Source: Acidobacteriaceae bacterium
GTDB lineage: Bacteria > Acidobacteriota > Terriglobia > Terriglobales > Acidobacteriaceae
Direction: 5' to 3'
DNA length: 35,529 bases
NCBI GenBank assembly: GCA_025449575.1
Contig: JANWJB010000016.1
Location: 1-35,529, forward strand
Shown: positions 17,706-26,288 of the stretch, in pieces
Layout of the letters: each line of letters opens with the position of its first letter
How positions within the stretch are numbered: position 1 is the first letter of the stretch
The notes under the pieces: generated by a model
The model's input: only the letters and a program-made list of their open reading frames with translations
Database searches by the model: none
What the model was told of the DNA's origin: nothing
Translations under genes and position numbers: made by a program

Positions 17706-18872
17706 ATGGAAACGAAAACGCAGACGATCCCTTTTCATGTTGCGGACCTTGGAGAAGAAGAAGCGCAGGCGGCGGCGGATGTTGTCCGCTCCGGCTGGCT
17801 TACGATGGGTCCTAAGACAGTCGAATTTGAACGGGAATTTGCCTCCTATATAGGCGCCAAACACGCAATTGGCGTAAATTCCTGCACTGCCGCACTGCAC
17901 ATTGCGCTGGAAGCGATCGGACTATCCCAGGGGGATGAAGTCCTTGTGCCAACCACCACCTTTACAGCGACCGCCGAAGTCGTGGTGTATTTCAAAGCCA
18001 TCCCCGTGTTGGTCGATGTAGACCCTACAACGCTCTGCATCGATCCAATAGACGCGGAGAGACGCATCACAAGCAAAACCCGCGCCATCATTCCCGTTCA
18101 TTTTGCAGGTCAGCCTTGCGATATGGACAAGATCCAAGAACTCGCGGCGAGACACCATCTGGAAATTATCGAAGATGCGGCCCATTCGCTTCCTGCTTCC
18201 TATCGCGGTACGCCGGTGGGGGCCATCAGCAAACTAACCGCTTTCAGCTTCTATGCCACCAAAACGATGACCACCGGCGAGGGCGGAATGGTGACGACCA
18301 ACGATGACGATCTCGCCGCCAGGATGAAGATCATGCGGCTCCACGGCATTGGCCGTGATGCGTGGAAGCGCTATAGCAGCGAGGGATCGTGGTATTACGA
18401 GGTGCTGAGCGCTGGTTTCAAGTACAACCTCACGGATATTCAATCGGCAATTGGTCTGGTTCAGTTGACGAAGTGCACGCAGATGCGCAATCGCCGGGAA
18501 GAGATTGCGCTCAAATACAACGAGATATTTTCGCAGTGCGGGTTGCTACAGACACCGATCGTGCTCGACGATCGTGAATCGGCGTGGCATCTTTATGTGC
18601 TCCGCTTGAATCTCGATCGGCTCACGATTGGGCGGGCGGAAGTCATCGAGCGATTAAAGCAGCAGGGGATCGGCACAAGCGTCCACTTCATCCCTTTGCA
18701 CATGCATCCTTATTATAGGGATTCCTATGGCTACAGCGCCGAGGCTCTCCCGGTCGCAACGGCTGAGTATCAGCGGTCGATCTCACTGCCCATCTATCCT
18801 GGGATGTCACCAGATCAGGTCACATATGTGACCGAGCAGGTTCTCAGCATAGTTGGCAGCGCCCGCCGCTAA
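17706..18872 (+). CDS. DegT/DnrJ/EryC1 aminotransferase (PglE/PseC/ArnB-like)
   Basis: A 388-aa PLP enzyme. The ATG at 17706 has GGAG 11 nt upstream and was preferred to the track start at 17625, which would add 27 residues unlike the family. Motifs are GVNSCTAALHIAL (57-69), IIEDAAHSLPASY (155-167) and the Schiff-base lysine K186 in SFYATKTMTTGEGG, a wording typical of UDP-4-keto-6-deoxy sugar transaminases. The C-terminal HFIPLHMHPYY adds the usual active-site histidine loop. It probably makes a UDP-4-amino-4,6-dideoxy-HexNAc. The 4,6-dehydratase needed to supply the keto-sugar is not in the window. Confidence 0.9.
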   Translation: METKTQTIPFHVADLGEEEAQAAADVVRSGWLTMGPKTVEFEREFASYIGAKHAIGVNSCTAALHIALEAIGLSQGDEVLVPTTTFTATAEVVVYFKAIPVLVDVDPTTLCIDPIDAERRITSKTRAIIPVHFAGQPCDMDKIQELAARHHLEIIEDAAHSLPASYRGTPVGAISKLTAFSFYATKTMTTGEGGMVTTNDDDLAARMKIMRLHGIGRDAWKRYSSEGSWYYEVLSAGFKYNLTDIQSAIGLVQLTKCTQMRNRREEIALKYNEIFSQCGLLQTPIVLDDRESAWHLYVLRLNLDRLTIGRAEVIERLKQQGIGTSVHFIPLHMHPYYRDSYGYSAEALPVATAEYQRSISLPIYPGMSPDQVTYVTEQVLSIVGSARR

Positions 18873-19037
18873 TAGCGCATGCGCGACCATTTTGTTCGGG
18901 ATATCAGGGGACTTGCTCGATAGCATGCCGGTGGCGTGGAAGGTTGGTTGGATGCAACCCGCCGGCCCACCCTATCCCGAGATTTCCATCTTTGCCACAG
19001 ACATTCGGATGAAGGTCACCCCTCATTGACTCTAATG

Positions 19038-19976
19038 ATGAAAATAAACGATTCCCCCTGGATTCATAGGCTGCCTGTACTCGGAATCGCACTCCTCTGG
19101 GCTTCCACTCTGCCTCTTTCAGGGCAAAGCGGGCCCAACAACGACTCCCTAATTCCGTCGATGCAAGTCTCTAATACAGCGGTGGAAGGAGTAATTGTGC
19201 CGTCTGATGAAAGCTCGATCAGAGTGCAGGGGGCCGGATCCAATCCTCCAAGCCGCCGATCGGAAGCGATTGCCGGCGCTCTTCAAGGACGAGGAGTTGC
19301 CCCTCTCTCGCCCTTGTGCTTCGAAGCGGGGGTGGGGTGGAAGGAGCGGAATGCGCCAAGTGATGCCGGAGGTGCGTCGTCGACTACCCTAGCAGCCGGA
19401 TCGGGCAGCTCTCCCACTCTCTCACCCACAAAAGCAGCCTACAAGACGCTGCCTGGCGGTGAGAACTCTCTTTGCACTCGGGTGTCTGAACCGGATGCAG
19501 TTCGGGCCGCAAATTTAGCGGCGAGTCTGAACGTGGATGATGCGTCAGCTATGTCTGTAGATCGCTCAGCATTGGCGGACGTCCAGGCGACCCGGCTTCG
19601 GGGCTATGGAGCCGTGGCCAATCTCGGAGATCAAAGTTCCTCTACCGAGATGCCGAGTACCGGCAGTCGCGATCCAGGCTATCTGAGTTCGCTCCTTGCG
19701 CGCTCAAGAGCACAGCGGCGTGTTTCGTTATCGGACGCATCGCTGGCGCAGGGACAATCCGATGACCTCAATTTTCAACCCGGGCTCGGCGTTTCCACGG
19801 CGGGAGAGGGCGAAAAGCGGAAACAGCGACATGATTGCGCTAACGGGTCCAGTTTAGATCACCGCCCCGCCGGCCTGTTCCCTCCTGCGCAGGACAGCCG
19901 ATGCTCGCCGCGAACAGGGGATCGGAGAAACTCCGGCTCGCAACAGGGAAATTGGCTGGGTAAAGCAACGTTTTAG
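19038..19976 (+). CDS. Orphan secreted protein of unknown function
   Basis: The track frame begins at 18936, but the likely start is ATG ATG at 19035/19038. From there a good signal peptide is read (WIHRLPVLGIALLWASTLPLSGQSG), giving about 312 aa. The mature part is rich in Ser, Ala, Gly and Pro, with no domain or repeat I recognise. The last 60 residues (GEGEKRKQRHDCANGSS and on) look unlike folded protein. It may be a genuine secreted protein whose 3' end has decayed by frameshift, or an exported low-complexity protein linked to the polysaccharide locus. It opens the region of broken genes. The signal peptide is the only solid evidence. Confidence 0.4.
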   Translation: MKINDSPWIHRLPVLGIALLWASTLPLSGQSGPNNDSLIPSMQVSNTAVEGVIVPSDESSIRVQGAGSNPPSRRSEAIAGALQGRGVAPLSPLCFEAGVGWKERNAPSDAGGASSTTLAAGSGSSPTLSPTKAAYKTLPGGENSLCTRVSEPDAVRAANLAASLNVDDASAMSVDRSALADVQATRLRGYGAVANLGDQSSSTEMPSTGSRDPGYLSSLLARSRAQRRVSLSDASLAQGQSDDLNFQPGLGVSTAGEGEKRKQRHDCANGSSLDHRPAGLFPPAQDSRCSPRTGDRRNSGSQQGNWLGKATF

Positions 19977-20090
19977 GGCATTCTCAGGAACGGTGTGGAC
20001 CCGCATATCGGGTCGACGCGGCCACTTCATCAAGAAATAGCCGCACCGCGATGATCCCGGCCAAGAGGTCCCATGGCCAGCGACAATGCT

Positions 20091-20627
20091 CTAATAGCCG
20101 CAACCGGCAGCACTGAGGGCCTGAGAAAATCCGGCAGTCCCGAAGGTCACGTTTGTGTCAGAGCCGCCCAGACCGAAGCTGAGTTGGTCGGAAGCGGCCA
20201 ACCGGGCTGCCCACTTCCGGGTGAGCCGGTTCTGCATGACCTGAGCATACGGCGAGAGAGTGTGCCCATGATCGGAGATCGCCCAGGATGCGGATTCGGG
20301 CTTCTGGTCTCCGATCTGGTAGGACACGGGCATGGTGTACACCGGACCACTTTTATCGACAGCATCCTGGGGAATGGCTGATTCCATGTCTGCAACGATC
20401 GCAATGAGCTTGCCTTTCGCGCAGATCACATCCAGCTCAGCGTGAACTAGTTCTCCACGATTATTGGTGTATGTCTCTCTGGATGATGTTTGAAGGAGCG
20501 TTTGGGTATGGCTGGAGGGACCGTTGTCTGCGTAAACAGACCAGTCACCGGCCTTCTGTGCGTTTTGCGAGAAAGCAGATCCGGCAGAGAGTAGAGCAAA
20601 TATCAGGGCGGTTAAGGCAAGCTTCAA
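20091..20627 (-). CDS. Periplasmic TagO/VasI-like protein
   Basis: A 178-aa exported protein. The start is placed at the TTG at 20627, with TGAGGAT about 7 nt before it, because the signal peptide MKLALTALIFALLSAGSAFSQ then begins at residue 1; the track start at 20675 adds an unlikely charged leader. The order of elements resembles the VasI/TagO family: WSVYADNGP at the start of the mature part, a Cys in LDVICAKGKLIAIV, VSYQIGDQKPESASWAISD in the middle, and a final FSQALSAAGC. In other bacteria this family is often tied to type VI secretion or stands alone. No type VI gene is seen here. The family call is from pattern only. Confidence 0.5.
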   Translation of the reverse strand: MKLALTALIFALLSAGSAFSQNAQKAGDWSVYADNGPSSHTQTLLQTSSRETYTNNRGELVHAELDVICAKGKLIAIVADMESAIPQDAVDKSGPVYTMPVSYQIGDQKPESASWAISDHGHTLSPYAQVMQNRLTRKWAARLAASDQLSFGLGGSDTNVTFGTAGFSQALSAAGCGY

Positions 20628-20839
20628 GTGAATATCCTCACGTTCTTGCTGAACTGGAAAGCAGACTAGCAGCAAAGAGAGGCGCTTCTAAGACTTTTAG
20701 GTAACGAATCCAACGCACAGTGGTGATTACCTGATTGTATTCAAGTAATAAGGGTCATGGTTTGTTACGAAATCCAGGCTGTCGAGCGGGATCTCCGCGA
20801 TCCCAGGCGCATCCACAGTTGAATCTGCCTCAACTAGCT

Positions 20840-21031
20840 GTACCGTATCGGCCGGATGCCGAAACAGATACTGGAACCATTACAAAAGCCCGCAAGGAAC
20901 TCGGCCGGGAGCCGCAGACTGATTTCCATACTCTGGTCGGGGAAATGGTCGAGTCCGATCTAAAGGCTGCGCGCCGGGATGCACTGATCGAAAAACACGG
21001 CTTTCCCCCTCAACAACACCACGAATCGTAG
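20840..21031 (+). pseudogene. Relic: C-terminal end of GDP-mannose 4,6-dehydratase (gmd)
   Basis: The frame ending at 21031 reads PYRPDAETDTGTITKARKEL, then a stretch with GREPQTDFHTLVGEMVESDL and DALIEKHGF. This is the pattern of the last 60 residues of GDP-mannose 4,6-dehydratases (YFRPTEV-GDPTKARxxLGW-P-F-ELVxEMVxxDL). The catalytic parts of this roughly 330-360 aa enzyme are missing; upstream bases give no further match. It sits just before a relic of GDP-fucose synthase, the usual genomic partner. Together they are the remains of a gmd-fcl pair. Confidence 0.75.
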
Positions 21032-21054
21032 CCAGGGCACAATTACAGAGAAAA

Positions 21055-21220
21055 GTTGATCTGGACACGAACAGCCGCATTCATGTTGCCAGCCCCATAG
21101 GTTTAGTGGATCTGCGATTCTCGATCGCTTGAGCAAGCAGGGTTCACCCATCTTCTTCTGGGAACGCGTACGGAGTTGGATCTAACCGACCGCTCGGCGG
21201 CCAATCGCTTCGTCGAGCAG
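21055..21220 (+). pseudogene. Relic: N-terminal start of GDP-L-fucose synthase (fcl/wcaG), two frameshifts
   Basis: Three frames must be joined. The first gives NSRIHVASPIGLV (21070-21108). After the loss of one base the second gives GSAILDRLSKQG. After a second lost base the third gives FTHLLLGTRTELDLTDRSAA and then NRFVEQ. Read together this matches the start of GDP-fucose synthases (NSRIYVAGHRGLVGSAIVRxLxxxG-TNLLLRTRxELDLTD). In the first segment the NADP-binding GHRG is also damaged (SPIG). Everything after about residue 55 is lost. It follows the gmd relic after 23 nt, as expected for a broken gmd-fcl operon. Confidence 0.75.
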
Positions 21221-21379
21221 GGGTCGGTAGCCGAAAGCGGCGAAGAAGTCAGTTGCGGCGTAACCCTCAGCTAAACAAAACCCCTCTGCGGAGCCGGCAA
21301 GACCGGCTCCGCATTTTTGTACCTGCCCGCCGATCCCCGCCCGTGTCCGATGCTTCGGAAGAACGCCGGGGCGATATCT

Positions 21380-21700
21380 TCGGCCCACCCGGCGCGCGCC
21401 ACCGCCGCTCCCTCCGCTTGCGATCCCCCCGGCCCCTCCCCCGCCAACCCTGCTCCCTGCAAGGCAAGCTTGAGCAAACTGAACCCCAGCCCAATCCCGT
21501 GCTTCGCACATAGCTTCTCATGAAAATGGCGCACGTTCAGGGACCAGTGCGGCTGGCAAGCCCTCGCTCCGGCGGGTGCGGCTGGCGCAGGTGGGGTGGA
21601 GGACTTGCGAGTGAGCTGCCTGCTTTCGATCGGCATCTTCAGCGGCCCGCGCGCCAGCGAGGCGTTTGGCCTGCCCTGGAAGTCATGGACGGGGAAAGCT
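21380..21700 (-). mobile_element. Relic of an ISNCY-like transposase (helix-turn-helix part)
   Basis: On the minus strand, 21549-21448 reads HWSLNVRHFHEKLCAKHGIG and then LGFSLLKLALQGAGL. This resembles the second DNA-binding helix region of ISNCY-type transposases (GFNVRHFHEKLREEHGI-LSYTWVKxALQxAGL). After a frameshift, RKRRERRWRAPG (about 21422-21384) resembles the linker RRRRPRRPLPG that precedes the DDE domain. The DDE domain is gone, and no terminal inverted repeats were found. It is a dead insertion sequence beside the broken gmd-fcl pair. Confidence 0.6.
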
Positions 21701-21720
21701 CTACTGCGGCAAGGCACGGT

Positions 21721-22006
21721 CGCGAAGCCTTTGCGTCGCTAGATAATGAGGACCTCAAAGGCTAGCCAAAGAAGCAATTGTCAGCACAGTCGAGCGGTTC
21801 CGGGAGAAGCGTCTGAGGCGCGGAAAACGCTCTTGTTGTCGGCCTGCTCCAAGGCATTGGATGGTTTCTGACGGGAACGCGGCCATGCTCTGGCGAAAAT
21901 GATCTTTCGCCGTTTCTAGCCCGGGTCCTCTTCGGCTGATCTGGATCGAGGATACCCGTCCCAGTTTCGAAGACATTTCGTTGTCGGTCGTTCTTCGCCA
22001 TACACT
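21721..22006. other. Intergenic stretch without a supported gene
   Basis: About 290 nt between the transposase relic and the promoter of the TonB receptor. A minus-strand frame (21755-22027) has no recognisable domain. It may hold more of the decayed insertion sequence, but I see nothing that supports this. Confidence 0.4.
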
Positions 22007-22035
22007 TTGAGAACACGTCTGCACCATACTATGAA
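22007..22035 (+). promoter_or_regulatory. Candidate sigma-70-type promoter of the TonB receptor gene
   Basis: TTGAGA (22007-22012), a 17-nt spacer and TATGAA (22030-22035) give a plausible -35/-10 pair. It ends about 60 nt before the ATG at 22095. Confidence 0.4.
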
Positions 22036-22094
22036 ACTTGCACTCTTCCTAAACCTACACCGGCATTTAAACTAGGTAACTATAAAAGGGACAT

Positions 22095-25000
22095 ATGGAT
22101 GGGGCCGGCAGGCGTTTGTTGCAGAGGAGCATGAATCCGCGGAGGATGCGGAACTTTCGCGCAGTACTTTGGGGAGCCATGGGCTACTTGTTGTTGGCTC
22201 TCACGACCATGATTCCGCTCAGCGCGCAGCAGAACCCAGCACGCGGGCCGGCTTTAATCGGAGTGCTGCACACCTCCAGCGGGGAACCCGTCGCCGGTGC
22301 GACCATCACGACTGTCCCTGCGGTTGGACCGCTGGAGCGGTTCACTTCCATAACCGGAGCCGATGGACGGTTCTCCATTGCGGGCGTAATCCCAGGGCGA
22401 TACATCATCACGGCGCAGATCCCCGGCCGGCCGCCTATCCCACGGTTGGCAGTCAGCATTACGGACGCACCCATTCTCCTTACAGTTTCTGAAGGCGGCC
22501 TTGCGGTCGCATCGAAGGCGCCCCTCGCCATCCCTCCAAACAACCCAAGCGAGAACGTCAATGAGACCGGCGCTACCGGTGGCGAAAAACTATCGAGCCA
22601 GTCGGTGAGTGAGCTGCCTTTGAACGGACGCGACTTCAGCACATTGCTGTTGCTGGCCGCCGGCACCATGACCGACGTCAATGGCGCAACCAATTTTACG
22701 CAACAGTTTGCCATTAATGGACAGCGTGGCGTGGAGGCCGTTTTCGCGATGGACGGAGCCGACATCAGCGACCCGGAGATGGGCGGGAGCACTTTTACCA
22801 ATTTCAACGTCGACGCGATTCAGGAAATTCAGTCGAGCTCGGGCTGGATGCCTGCTGAAATCGGAAGGGGTGCGGCCGGATTTACAAACATCATCACGCG
22901 GTCCGGAAAGAACGGCTTTCACGGATCATTTTTTGAATTTGTGCGGAATTCCGCATTCGATGCGCGCAATTATTTCGACCATCCTTCAATCGCCGAGCCG
23001 GGCCGCATTCCGCCCTTCCGCAGAAACGAGTTTGGATTCACCAACGGCGGTCCGGTTCTGCTGCCCCACGTCTACGGCGGACGAGGTCGCACCTTCTACT
23101 TCGGGCAGTACCAAGGCTTTCGGCAGGTACTGGGAACGACCCAGGTCCTCGCGGTTCCAACTGCGGCGGAGCGCGCCGGGGAGGACACCGTAAGCTATCC
23201 CGATGGCACGACGGACACGCTGAGCGTCCCGGTCAATCCGCGCATTGCCGCGGTGCTTGCGCGGTATCCGCTGCCGAACAATCCTAGCGGAGCCTATGGC
23301 GCCCGGACTTATGCGGCGCCATCGAAGGTGGATACGGACGCGGATCAGTTTTCGATTCGCCTGGATCAGATGCTGAGCGGCAAGGGTCAGTTCCTTGCGC
23401 GATTCACTTACGACAACCTGACTGGCCCCGTAACCAACCCGGACCAGACCCTGCTCGATCCCAGTTTCGGGGTGCAGTATGTGGATCAGCAAAGGAACTT
23501 TCTTTTGACTTACACGCGCACCGCTTCGCCTCGATACTTGTGGTCGGCCTCGCTGAGCGCCACGCGCAGCACGCCGTCTTTTCCCACACCGAATCACACC
23601 GATCCTGCGCTCAAGTTTGTGGATGGTCTTTTCGAGCCGTTCAACGGAGCCGCTGGCTCAGTTATGTCCGCGTACGGCAACCTTTTCCAAGGGCAGCTCA
23701 ACTTCGCGTGGACTGCGGATAACCATGCGGTGAAGTGGGGAGTGGAAGCGCGCCTGAACCGAGATACAACCTACTTCGGCTCCAGTCCAAACGGGGAATA
23801 CGACTTTGGAGGCGGCACGGTGTATTCGCCGGCATTCATTCCGTCCGCCAGCGGCAATCACAATGTGCAGCCGGGCGAACCGCTGCCGGATACCTTGAGC
23901 AGTCTCTTGCTTGGCTATCCGTATGGCTACACAATTGCCGTGGCGCCGCCCTATTCTTCGGGCGGAGCACACATAGGACCGGCTGCCATCAATCGCAACA
24001 ACGTGAATGCTTACCTGCAGGATACCTGGAAAATCAATGGCCGCTGGACGCTGGATTATGGTCTGCGTTACGAGCTGTACACCCCCATCACCGAGCGCGC
24101 GCATCGCACAGCCGGCTTTTTGAATCCTTATCCGTCCGCCGGCGTAGGACAGCAGTACCTGATCAATCCGCAACCCGGATATCAGACCAACCGGAACGGC
24201 TGGGGGCCGCGAGTCCAGGTGAATTGGAATGCGCCCATGGGGCTGCGTGTACACGTCGGCGGAGCCATTACCGTAATTCCTCCGAATATCTGGCAGGACA
24301 ATTATCTTACCGGGTCAACACCATTCGCGGTTTATCCCAGGGTGAACGCGGCAAAGAACGGAGAGATTGCGTACGGCTTTCAGATCATGCCGGATGAACT
24401 GCCGCCCACCTACACGCCCGAGGGCGCCGACGTCTTCGCAAACGGCGACACGAAGAAAGTTCCGGCCAACACGGTTATGGATGTGGATCGCTATCAGCAG
24501 GACCTGGCTGCGCTTGCGCCTGGACATCAGCTATCGCTGCTGAATTTGAGCGCCATTGACCGCCGCTTCGGAAACGGAATTCTTCAAACCTGGGCCTTGG
24601 GACTTGAACGGACATTCGGCGGCTTGATTGCCGACGCGGCCTACGTCGGCACAACATCTTCCCAGCTCCCGCGCACTTCCTATCCCAATGCCTATCCCGG
24701 AGCTGACGCCGGTTTCGCGCCCTTCACAGACTTTGACAACTCAGGCGCGGTCACGGGAGGCTTCGGATTCGAGTCCGTCATTACCGATACGGCGCACTCG
24801 TCGTACAACGCCCTGCAAACATCGTTATCGGGACAGGTAGCGCATGGTGGGCCGGGATTACAGGCGAGCTACACCTGGGGCAGATCGATTGATGACGTCA
24901 GCGGCGTGAGCGGCGGCACAGGATCCGCGGGCGCCGTCGTCGTCTTCAGTCCTCAGGATCCGTTCGACAACCATCTCGAAAAGGGGCCGTCGAATTTCGA

Positions 25001-25604
25001 TGTGACCCACGCCTTTACGCTCAGCGTGGCGCAGGCTCTTCACCTCGAGCACGTGGCATTCCTGCCCAGGTCAACCCGTGTGCTCACACGCGGCTGGGAA
25101 TTGCTGAGTATTTCCACCATCAACAGCGGCTCGCCGTTCACCGTCTATTCCGGCATTCAGCAGACTGGCTTTGGAACGATTGGAGCCGACCGGCCAAATC
25201 AAATCCAAAAACCCAATTTGTCGACGGCGCACAGCGCAGCCCGTTCGCGTGAGGACTACTTCGGTCGCGGCGCAAACAACGCCAGCTTCTTTTCCATCCC
25301 CATCGGACTTTCCAACGGAACAGGGCCGAACTCCGGGCGTTTCGGAACCCTGGGCCGCAATTGCTTCCGCGGCCCAGCCTATTACGACTTCGATTACGCG
25401 CTCATTAAGACGACGCCGATCGGTCATCGCGCGAGCGGTCTCGAGCGCATGGACCTCCAGTTCCGCGGCGAATTCTTCAACTTATTCAACATCGTCAACA
25501 TGGGACTGCCCGCAAACACCATCAAGGGCTCAGGATTCGGCGTTATCAGCAAGACCGCCGGCGCCTCCCGGCAAATTCAGCTTTCGCTCAAGCTCATTTA
25601 TTGA
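22095..25604 (+). CDS. TonB-dependent receptor, Oar-like, with carboxypeptidase-regulatory domain
   Basis: A 1169-aa outer-membrane protein; AAAAGGG 5 nt before the ATG is a good SD. A long leader with a hydrophobic segment (AVLWGAMGYLLLALTTMIPLSAQ) exports it. Residues about 50-135 form a carboxypeptidase-regulatory/CNA-B-like domain (IGVLHTSSGEPVAGATITTV, then ITGADGRFSIAGVIPGRYII). The plug follows with SVSELPLNGRDFSTLLLLAAG and EIQSSSGWMPAEIGRGAAG. The barrel contains FEFVRNSAFDARNYFD and ends in QLSLKLIY. This Oar-like architecture is abundant in Acidobacteriota, where it probably takes up plant or microbial glycans or peptides. No substrate genes lie beside it, so its ligand is unknown. 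The gene appears complete in a region of decay. Confidence 0.93.
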   Translation: MDGAGRRLLQRSMNPRRMRNFRAVLWGAMGYLLLALTTMIPLSAQQNPARGPALIGVLHTSSGEPVAGATITTVPAVGPLERFTSITGADGRFSIAGVIPGRYIITAQIPGRPPIPRLAVSITDAPILLTVSEGGLAVASKAPLAIPPNNPSENVNETGATGGEKLSSQSVSELPLNGRDFSTLLLLAAGTMTDVNGATNFTQQFAINGQRGVEAVFAMDGADISDPEMGGSTFTNFNVDAIQEIQSSSGWMPAEIGRGAAGFTNIITRSGKNGFHGSFFEFVRNSAFDARNYFDHPSIAEPGRIPPFRRNEFGFTNGGPVLLPHVYGGRGRTFYFGQYQGFRQVLGTTQVLAVPTAAERAGEDTVSYPDGTTDTLSVPVNPRIAAVLARYPLPNNPSGAYGARTYAAPSKVDTDADQFSIRLDQMLSGKGQFLARFTYDNLTGPVTNPDQTLLDPSFGVQYVDQQRNFLLTYTRTASPRYLWSASLSATRSTPSFPTPNHTDPALKFVDGLFEPFNGAAGSVMSAYGNLFQGQLNFAWTADNHAVKWGVEARLNRDTTYFGSSPNGEYDFGGGTVYSPAFIPSASGNHNVQPGEPLPDTLSSLLLGYPYGYTIAVAPPYSSGGAHIGPAAINRNNVNAYLQDTWKINGRWTLDYGLRYELYTPITERAHRTAGFLNPYPSAGVGQQYLINPQPGYQTNRNGWGPRVQVNWNAPMGLRVHVGGAITVIPPNIWQDNYLTGSTPFAVYPRVNAAKNGEIAYGFQIMPDELPPTYTPEGADVFANGDTKKVPANTVMDVDRYQQDLAALAPGHQLSLLNLSAIDRRFGNGILQTWALGLERTFGGLIADAAYVGTTSSQLPRTSYPNAYPGADAGFAPFTDFDNSGAVTGGFGFESVITDTAHSSYNALQTSLSGQVAHGGPGLQASYTWGRSIDDVSGVSGGTGSAGAVVVFSPQDPFDNHLEKGPSNFDVTHAFTLSVAQALHLEHVAFLPRSTRVLTRGWELLSISTINSGSPFTVYSGIQQTGFGTIGADRPNQIQKPNLSTAHSAARSREDYFGRGANNASFFSIPIGLSNGTGPNSGRFGTLGRNCFRGPAYYDFDYALIKTTPIGHRASGLERMDLQFRGEFFNLFNIVNMGLPANTIKGSGFGVISKTAGASRQIQLSLKLIY

Positions 25605-25624
25605 GAAAAATGATTACCAAATCT

Positions 25625-26014
25625 CTAGTGCGAATCGCCAATGCGCTCATCGAAGCCGACAACTAATTGAAAGAAGTATCGCGGTTCCTTAAGCAGCTTC
25701 ATCTGAAGTTCATTTGCCTGTCTCCTGATGGGCGTGTGCTTTGCTGACTTGATGCCATTCGCCTTCCTGAAATGGCGGATCAGCACCGGCACTGCGGGAT
25801 GCTCCGCACAGACGGGATGCACCAGTGCCGTGTCCACTGTCCAAGTTACATTGGCGATCGGTCGCGTCGTGAGGCTTGGATCAAGCCGGGTCTTCTGATC
25901 GATCGACACCAGCCCGCCGCCACTTTGAACCATCCACTGAATATCCGCCGGAGTTGTCGCCAGACAGGACACCTCCGGCTGGGCTCCGATCTCGGCCGGC
26001 ATTTTCATCAGCCC
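25625..26014 (-). pseudogene. Relic: effector-binding end of a LysR-type regulator
   Basis: The minus-strand frame reads EVSCLATTPADIQWMVQSGG, then GLVSIDQKTRLDPSLTTRPI and a segment with VDTALVHPVCAEHPAVPVLI. This has the order of the LysR substrate-binding domain end: an effector strand, WMV-x-G-x-GL, TRPI and a final ALP-type helix. The N-terminal winged helix and most of the effector domain are missing; upstream residues (MLPFSHPEPGK) do not fit. It is a 3' fragment lying just after the TonB receptor gene on the opposite strand. Confidence 0.5.
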
Positions 26015-26101
26015 TGATGCGCCTCTGCAGCGGAGGCGGAATTGAAGCGGGGTCCCCGGTATTTTCCCCGGTTCCGGATGGGAGAACGGAAGCAAAGCGG
26101 C

Positions 26102-26245
26102 CTAACTGATTGAAAGCGAGACTAGCTTCGCCGCGGGGCCACGCGGCTGTTTTTCTCCACGCTCCCATTTGCTGACCACGCCAGTCGTCACATTCAGATG
26201 CGCGGCAAATACGGATTGGCTGATCGCCGCCTTGATCCATTTTTG
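26102..26245 (-). pseudogene. Relic: XRE/HigA-like helix-turn-helix fragment
   Basis: The frame contains SQSVFAAHLNVTTGVVSKWE followed by RGEKQPRGPAAKLVSLSIS and a stop. The pattern SQ-x-VFA-x-LNV-x-VSxWERGxKxPxGPALKLL is that of XRE-type antitoxins and regulators. The N-terminal part (ANNERNERLTGRGP) does not match, and the protein ends earlier than usual. The 5' end of the track frame overlaps the end of the methyltransferase gene by 17 nt. No toxin gene is seen beside it. I treat it as a remnant, though a tiny functional DNA-binding protein is not excluded. Confidence 0.5.
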
Positions 26246-26288
26246 CCCAGCCCCGATTGGTCCCCTCCCCGTCAGACGCTCATTCCTT

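Noticed and set aside
22184-22807. 207-aa minus-strand frame inside the TonB receptor
   Set aside because: Shadow of the receptor; composition follows the opposite strand's codons.
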